Made by a program: the position numbers and the translations under genes
Shown here: piece by piece, positions 61,033 to 64,000 of the stretch
Layout: every line of letters starts with the position of its first letter
Position numbering within the stretch: position 1 is the stretch's first letter
NCBI GenBank assembly: GCA_001897375.1
Contig: MKSU01000005.1
Coordinates: forward strand, 1 to 64,000
Origin: Sphingomonas sp. 67-36
GTDB lineage: Bacteria > Pseudomonadota > Alphaproteobacteria > Sphingomonadales > Sphingomonadaceae
Reading direction: 5' to 3'
Length of the DNA: 64,000 nucleotides
The notes under the pieces: generated by a model
Databases searched by the model: none
What the model was told of the DNA's origin: nothing
Seen by the model: the letters and a program-made list of their open reading frames with translations, nothing else

Positions 61033-61415
61033 TCGACCATATCGGCATCGGCGCGGCGGATTATGCGGCGGCGCGGCGTTTCTACGACGCGGCGCTCGCC
61101 CCGCTCGGCATCGCGGTGGTGATGGAGGTGACTGCCGAGGAAAGCGGCGGTTATCAGGGCGTCGGCTATGGCCGGGACGGCAAGCCGTTCTTCTGGGTGT
61201 CGAGCGGCGGCACGCGCGGCGCGGGCATCCATGTCGCCTTCACGGCGGCGACCCGTGCGGCGGTCGATGCGTTCCACGCGGCGGCGATGGCGCATGGCGG
61301 ACGCGACAATGGCGCGCCGGGCCTCAGGCCGCATTATCATCCCGATTATTACGGCGCGTTCGTGTTCGATCTCGACGGGATCAACGTAGAAGCGGTGTGT
61401 CACGCGCCGGCGTGA
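61029..61415 (+). CDS. VOC-family (glyoxalase-fold) protein
   Basis: A 128-residue vicinal-oxygen-chelate protein. His in [12 protein letters not shown], Tyr/Phe-rich [24 protein letters not shown] near the end with the C-terminal Glu, and GIHVAF with a middle His are the usual metal ligands. Substrate unknown; related to small glyoxalase/bleomycin-resistance-type proteins. GTG start overlaps the thiolase stop (GTGA), so it is coupled. It converges with alr. Confidence 0.83.
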   Translation: MIDHIGIGAADYAAARRFYDAALAPLGIAVVMEVTAEESGGYQGVGYGRDGKPFFWVSSGGTRGAGIHVAFTAATRAAVDAFHAAAMAHGGRDNGAPGLRPHYHPDYYGAFVFDLDGINVEAVCHAPA

Positions 61416-61422
61416 CGGCCGG

Positions 61423-62448
61423 TCAGCGCCAGATACGGTCGAACCGGCTGCCCAGCCCGGTCAACAGTTCATATTGCGACATGCCGCTTGCCGCCGCCGC
61501 TTGCGGCAGCGCGTAATCGAGCGCGAGCCAATCGCCCTCCGCCACGTCGAACGCGCCGCAATCGACCGCGATCAGATCCATCGAGACGCGTCCCAGCACC
61601 GGCAGCCGCGCCTCGCCGATCAGCGCGTGACCCGTGCCGGAGAAGCCGCGCCAATAGCCGTCGGCATAGCCGATGTTGAGGATCGCCACCTCGGTATCGG
61701 CGGGCGCGGTCCAGGTCGCGTTATAGCCGACCGTCTCGCCCACGCCTACGCGGCGGCGTTGCAGCACCTGCGCCTCGGGCCGCGCGACCTGCCGGATATC
61801 GCGCAGCTCCGCACGAGGAATCCCGCCATATAGCGCGAGGCCGGGGCGGACGAGATCGAGATGATAGCCCGCGCCAAGCGCGATGCCGGCGGAATTGGCC
61901 ATGCTCATGCGCCGCGCCTGCGTCTTGCCGGCGAGGGCGGTGAAGCGTTCGCGCTGTTTCTCGTTCAACGGCACGTCCTCGTCGGCGCTGGCGAGGTGGG
62001 TCATCAACGTGTCGATAGCGAGGCCGTCGAGCAGCCCGGCGGCGATGTCGCCGGCCGACACGCCGAGCCGGTTCATGCCCGTATCCACCATGACGTCGCA
62101 CAGCCCGCCGCCGGCCTCCTTCCAGCGATTCACCTGGATCGGGGTGCTGAGCACCGGCCGGGCGTTGCGTAGCCCGGCGAGCGCCATGTCCTCCGCGCGC
62201 AGCCCGTGGAATACCGAGACGGTGACGCCGGTATCGACCAGCGCGCGCGCCTCCGCCCAGGTCGCGACGAAGAAATCGCGGCACCCTGCGTCCGCCAGCC
62301 GCCGCGCCACCTCGCGCGCGCCGAGGCCGTAGCCGTCCGCCTTCACCGCCGCGCCGCACGCCGCCGCGCCGCTCATCCGGTCGAGCAGGCGCCAGTTGTG
62401 GACGAGAGCGGCGGCGTCGAGCGACAGCCGGCAGGGGGAGCGGTTCAT
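61423..62448 (-). CDS. alr: Alanine racemase
   Basis: A 341-residue PLP enzyme producing D-alanine for peptidoglycan. PLP Lys is in CGAAVKADGYGLGAREVARRL near residue 37, catalytic Tyr is in VGYNATWTAP near residue 240, and LMTHLASADE follows the barrel. Length is a bit short of E. coli Alr (359). It converges with the VOC gene and lies downstream of the MFS transporter gene on the same strand. Confidence 0.93.
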   Translation of the reverse strand: MNRSPCRLSLDAAALVHNWRLLDRMSGAAACGAAVKADGYGLGAREVARRLADAGCRDFFVATWAEARALVDTGVTVSVFHGLRAEDMALAGLRNARPVLSTPIQVNRWKEAGGGLCDVMVDTGMNRLGVSAGDIAAGLLDGLAIDTLMTHLASADEDVPLNEKQRERFTALAGKTQARRMSMANSAGIALGAGYHLDLVRPGLALYGGIPRAELRDIRQVARPEAQVLQRRRVGVGETVGYNATWTAPADTEVAILNIGYADGYWRGFSGTGHALIGEARLPVLGRVSMDLIAVDCGAFDVAEGDWLALDYALPQAAAASGMSQYELLTGLGSRFDRIWR

Positions 62449-62479
62449 GCTCTCCGGTTAGCGGGCCGACACCGCGCCG

Positions 62480-64000
62480 TCACGCCACCACATGGCCGTG
62501 GCGGTCCTCCTTCAGCCACAGCACGGTGATGATCAGCGATATCAGCGTGATCCCCCATGTATACCACAGCCCGGCGAAGGGATCGCCGGTGCGCGCGACG
62601 ATATACTGGCTGATGAACGGCAGGAATCCGCCGAAATAGCCGGTGCCGAGGTGATAGGGGATCGACAGCGAGCTATAGCGGATCGCCGGCGGGAACATCT
62701 CGGACAGCAGCGCCGCCACGGGGCCGTAGGTGATGCCGGAGAGCGCGGTGATGGCGAGGATCGCGATCAGGATCAGCGCGATATTGCCCGCGCCGGGTGT
62801 GACGCGGGCGAGGTCGTAGCCCGCCGCCGCCAGCGCCTTGTCGAGCGCCTCGGGCGAGTGATCCGCGATCGGCTCGCCGCCGATCGACACGCTTGTCACC
62901 GGCGTCGCCTGCTGGGAATAGGCGATGCCTTTCCGCGAGAAATATTCCATCAGCCGGGCGCATTCGTCCGCCTGCTTCGCGGCGAAGGGCGAATAGGCGC
63001 AGGCCGGGCCGGAGACGATCACCGGTGCGCGCTCCGCCGCACGCGACAGATGCGGGTTCGCCGCCGCCGCCATGACGTGGAAGATCGGGAACAGCAGGAT
63101 CAGCGTCATCACATAGCCGATGACGATCGGCTTCTTGCGCCCGACCAGATCGGAAAGCCGCCCGAACAGCACGAACCAGCCGACCCCCATCAGCGCCCCC
63201 GCGCCGGTGACGAGCTGCGCCGTCGTCTCCTCCACCCGCATCGTCGTCTGGAGGAAGGAGAGGACGGAGAACATCGCGGTGTACCAGATCACCGTCAGCC
63301 CGGCGGCGATGCCGAACAGCGCGACCAGCATCCGCTTGAGGTTGCCGGGATAGGTGAAGCTCTCCACCAGCGGGTTGCGCGAGCGTTCGCCGGCGGCCCG
63401 CATCGCCTTGAACACCGGGCTTTCCGACAGCTTCAGCCGCATCCACAGCGACACCGCGAGGAGGGCGATCGAGAAGAGGAACGGGCCGCGCCAGCCCCAG
63501 CCGTCCCACGCCGCGTCCGCCAGCACCGACTTGAACGCCAGGATCACCCCGATGCTGAGGATGAAGCCGCCCGCGACGCCGGCCTGGATGAAGCTGGTGT
63601 AGAAGCCCGATTTCCCGCGCGGCGAATGTTCCGCGACATAGATCGCCGCCCCGCCATATTCGCCGCCCAGCGCCAGCCCCTGCGCGATGCGCAGCAGCAG
63701 CACGAGGATCGGCGCGGCCATGCCGATCGCCTCATAGGACGGGATCAGCCCGACCCCGGCGGTGGCGACGCCCATCAGCGTGATGGTGACGAGGAAGGTG
63801 TATTTGCGCCCCAGCCGGTCGCCGAGATAGCCGAACAGCGCCGCGCCGATCGGGCGGAAGCCGAAGCCGACCGCGAAGCCCGCCCAGGCGAGCAGGGTCT
63901 GGAGCATCTCGTTCCCCGCCGGGAAGAAGGTGCGCCCGATGATCCCCGACGCGGCGAGCGTGCCGTAGATGAAGAAATCATACCATTCGAACACGGTGCC
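62480..64000 (-). CDS. MFS transporter, MHS family (5' end beyond window)
   Basis: The visible 507 codons encode a 12-helix MFS metabolite:proton symporter whose start lies beyond the right edge; the reading frame is open to position 64000 and begins GTVFEWYDFFIYGTLAAS, the first helix of the MHS family. Further signatures are GYLGDRLGRKYTF and RIAQGLALGGEYGGAAIYVAEHSPRGKSGFYTS. An extramembrane insertion of about 100 residues near residue 330 contains two Cys. The substrate is unknown; relatives move alpha-ketoglutarate, proline or shikimate. Confidence 0.85.
   Translation of the reverse strand, partial: GTVFEWYDFFIYGTLAASGIIGRTFFPAGNEMLQTLLAWAGFAVGFGFRPIGAALFGYLGDRLGRKYTFLVTITLMGVATAGVGLIPSYEAIGMAAPILVLLLRIAQGLALGGEYGGAAIYVAEHSPRGKSGFYTSFIQAGVAGGFILSIGVILAFKSVLADAAWDGWGWRGPFLFSIALLAVSLWMRLKLSESPVFKAMRAAGERSRNPLVESFTYPGNLKRMLVALFGIAAGLTVIWYTAMFSVLSFLQTTMRVEETTAQLVTGAGALMGVGWFVLFGRLSDLVGRKKPIVIGYVMTLILLFPIFHVMAAAANPHLSRAAERAPVIVSGPACAYSPFAAKQADECARLMEYFSRKGIAYSQQATPVTSVSIGGEPIADHSPEALDKALAAAGYDLARVTPGAGNIALILIAILAITALSGITYGPVAALLSEMFPPAIRYSSLSIPYHLGTGYFGGFLPFISQYIVARTGDPFAGLWYTWGITLISLIITVLWLKEDRHGHVVA

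Overview
The window is a GC-rich, densely packed bacterial chromosome segment. The best reading is a sphingomonad (Sphingomonas sensu lato, Alphaproteobacteria). The evidence is alphaproteobacterial families (an MmcB-type protein, DUF1491, DUF3576, a DUF6489-like small protein), GTG/TTG starts with stop-start overlaps, and a gene order typical of the region around the alphaproteobacterial chromosome origin. I found no rRNA, tRNA, CRISPR array, transposase or phage gene. The genus is inferred from gene content; no search was run.

Layout. 1-6.8 kb, minus strand: mmcB, a cell-wall hydrolase, DUF1491, a thioesterase, ptsN, hpf, then dnaQ-coaE-aroE-maf-ppsR. 6.84-7.14 kb: a 304-base gap with DnaA-box-like sites between ppsR and hemE, the likely oriC; genes point away from it on both sides for several kb. 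7.1-11.7 kb, plus strand: hemE, hemJ, rho, terC-like, lolA. 11.8-16.5 kb: ribA, xth, a HAD phosphatase, yggS, a thiE-like gene and a small outer-membrane protein. 16.5-21.1 kb: DUF3576 lipoprotein, leuS, lptE, holA. 21.1-26.6 kb, minus strand: a chain of overlapping genes (DUF6489-like, mnmE, mnmG, rsmG, parA, parB) with two parS-like sites inside rsmG and mnmG. 26.6-37 kb: a DNA alkyltransferase, a dienelactone hydrolase, ftsK, a ubiH-type hydroxylase, pdeM, an M20 peptidase, a retropepsin-like protease and the DEXH helicase that normally partners pdeM. 37-43.3 kb: an AraC-type regulator, a CAP-domain lipoprotein, hemW, an LpoA-like lipoprotein, rsmI, yraN, gshB. 43.3-47.8 kb: xerC and priA, then a lower-GC patch with an isolated Cas5-like gene; this block lies between two direct copies of a palindromic TA-bounded element. 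47.8-52.6 kb: atpHAGDC. 52.6-64 kb: a second dienelactone hydrolase, enoyl-CoA hydratase, ada, an isolated cpaF, a PDZ aspartic protease, phaR next to a PHA-synthase-like hydrolase and a thiolase, a VOC protein, alr and an edge-truncated MFS transporter.

Most of the window is core housekeeping: replication and segregation (oriC, DnaQ, HolA, ParAB, parS, FtsK, XerC, PriA), envelope assembly (LolA, LptE, Alr, LpoA-like) and heme synthesis (HemE, HemJ, HemW). The accessory signals most worth attention are the orphan Cas5-like gene, the TA-bounded palindromic element whose terminal TAG supplies the stop codons of both xerC and atpC, and a second GC-rich intergenic palindrome family.
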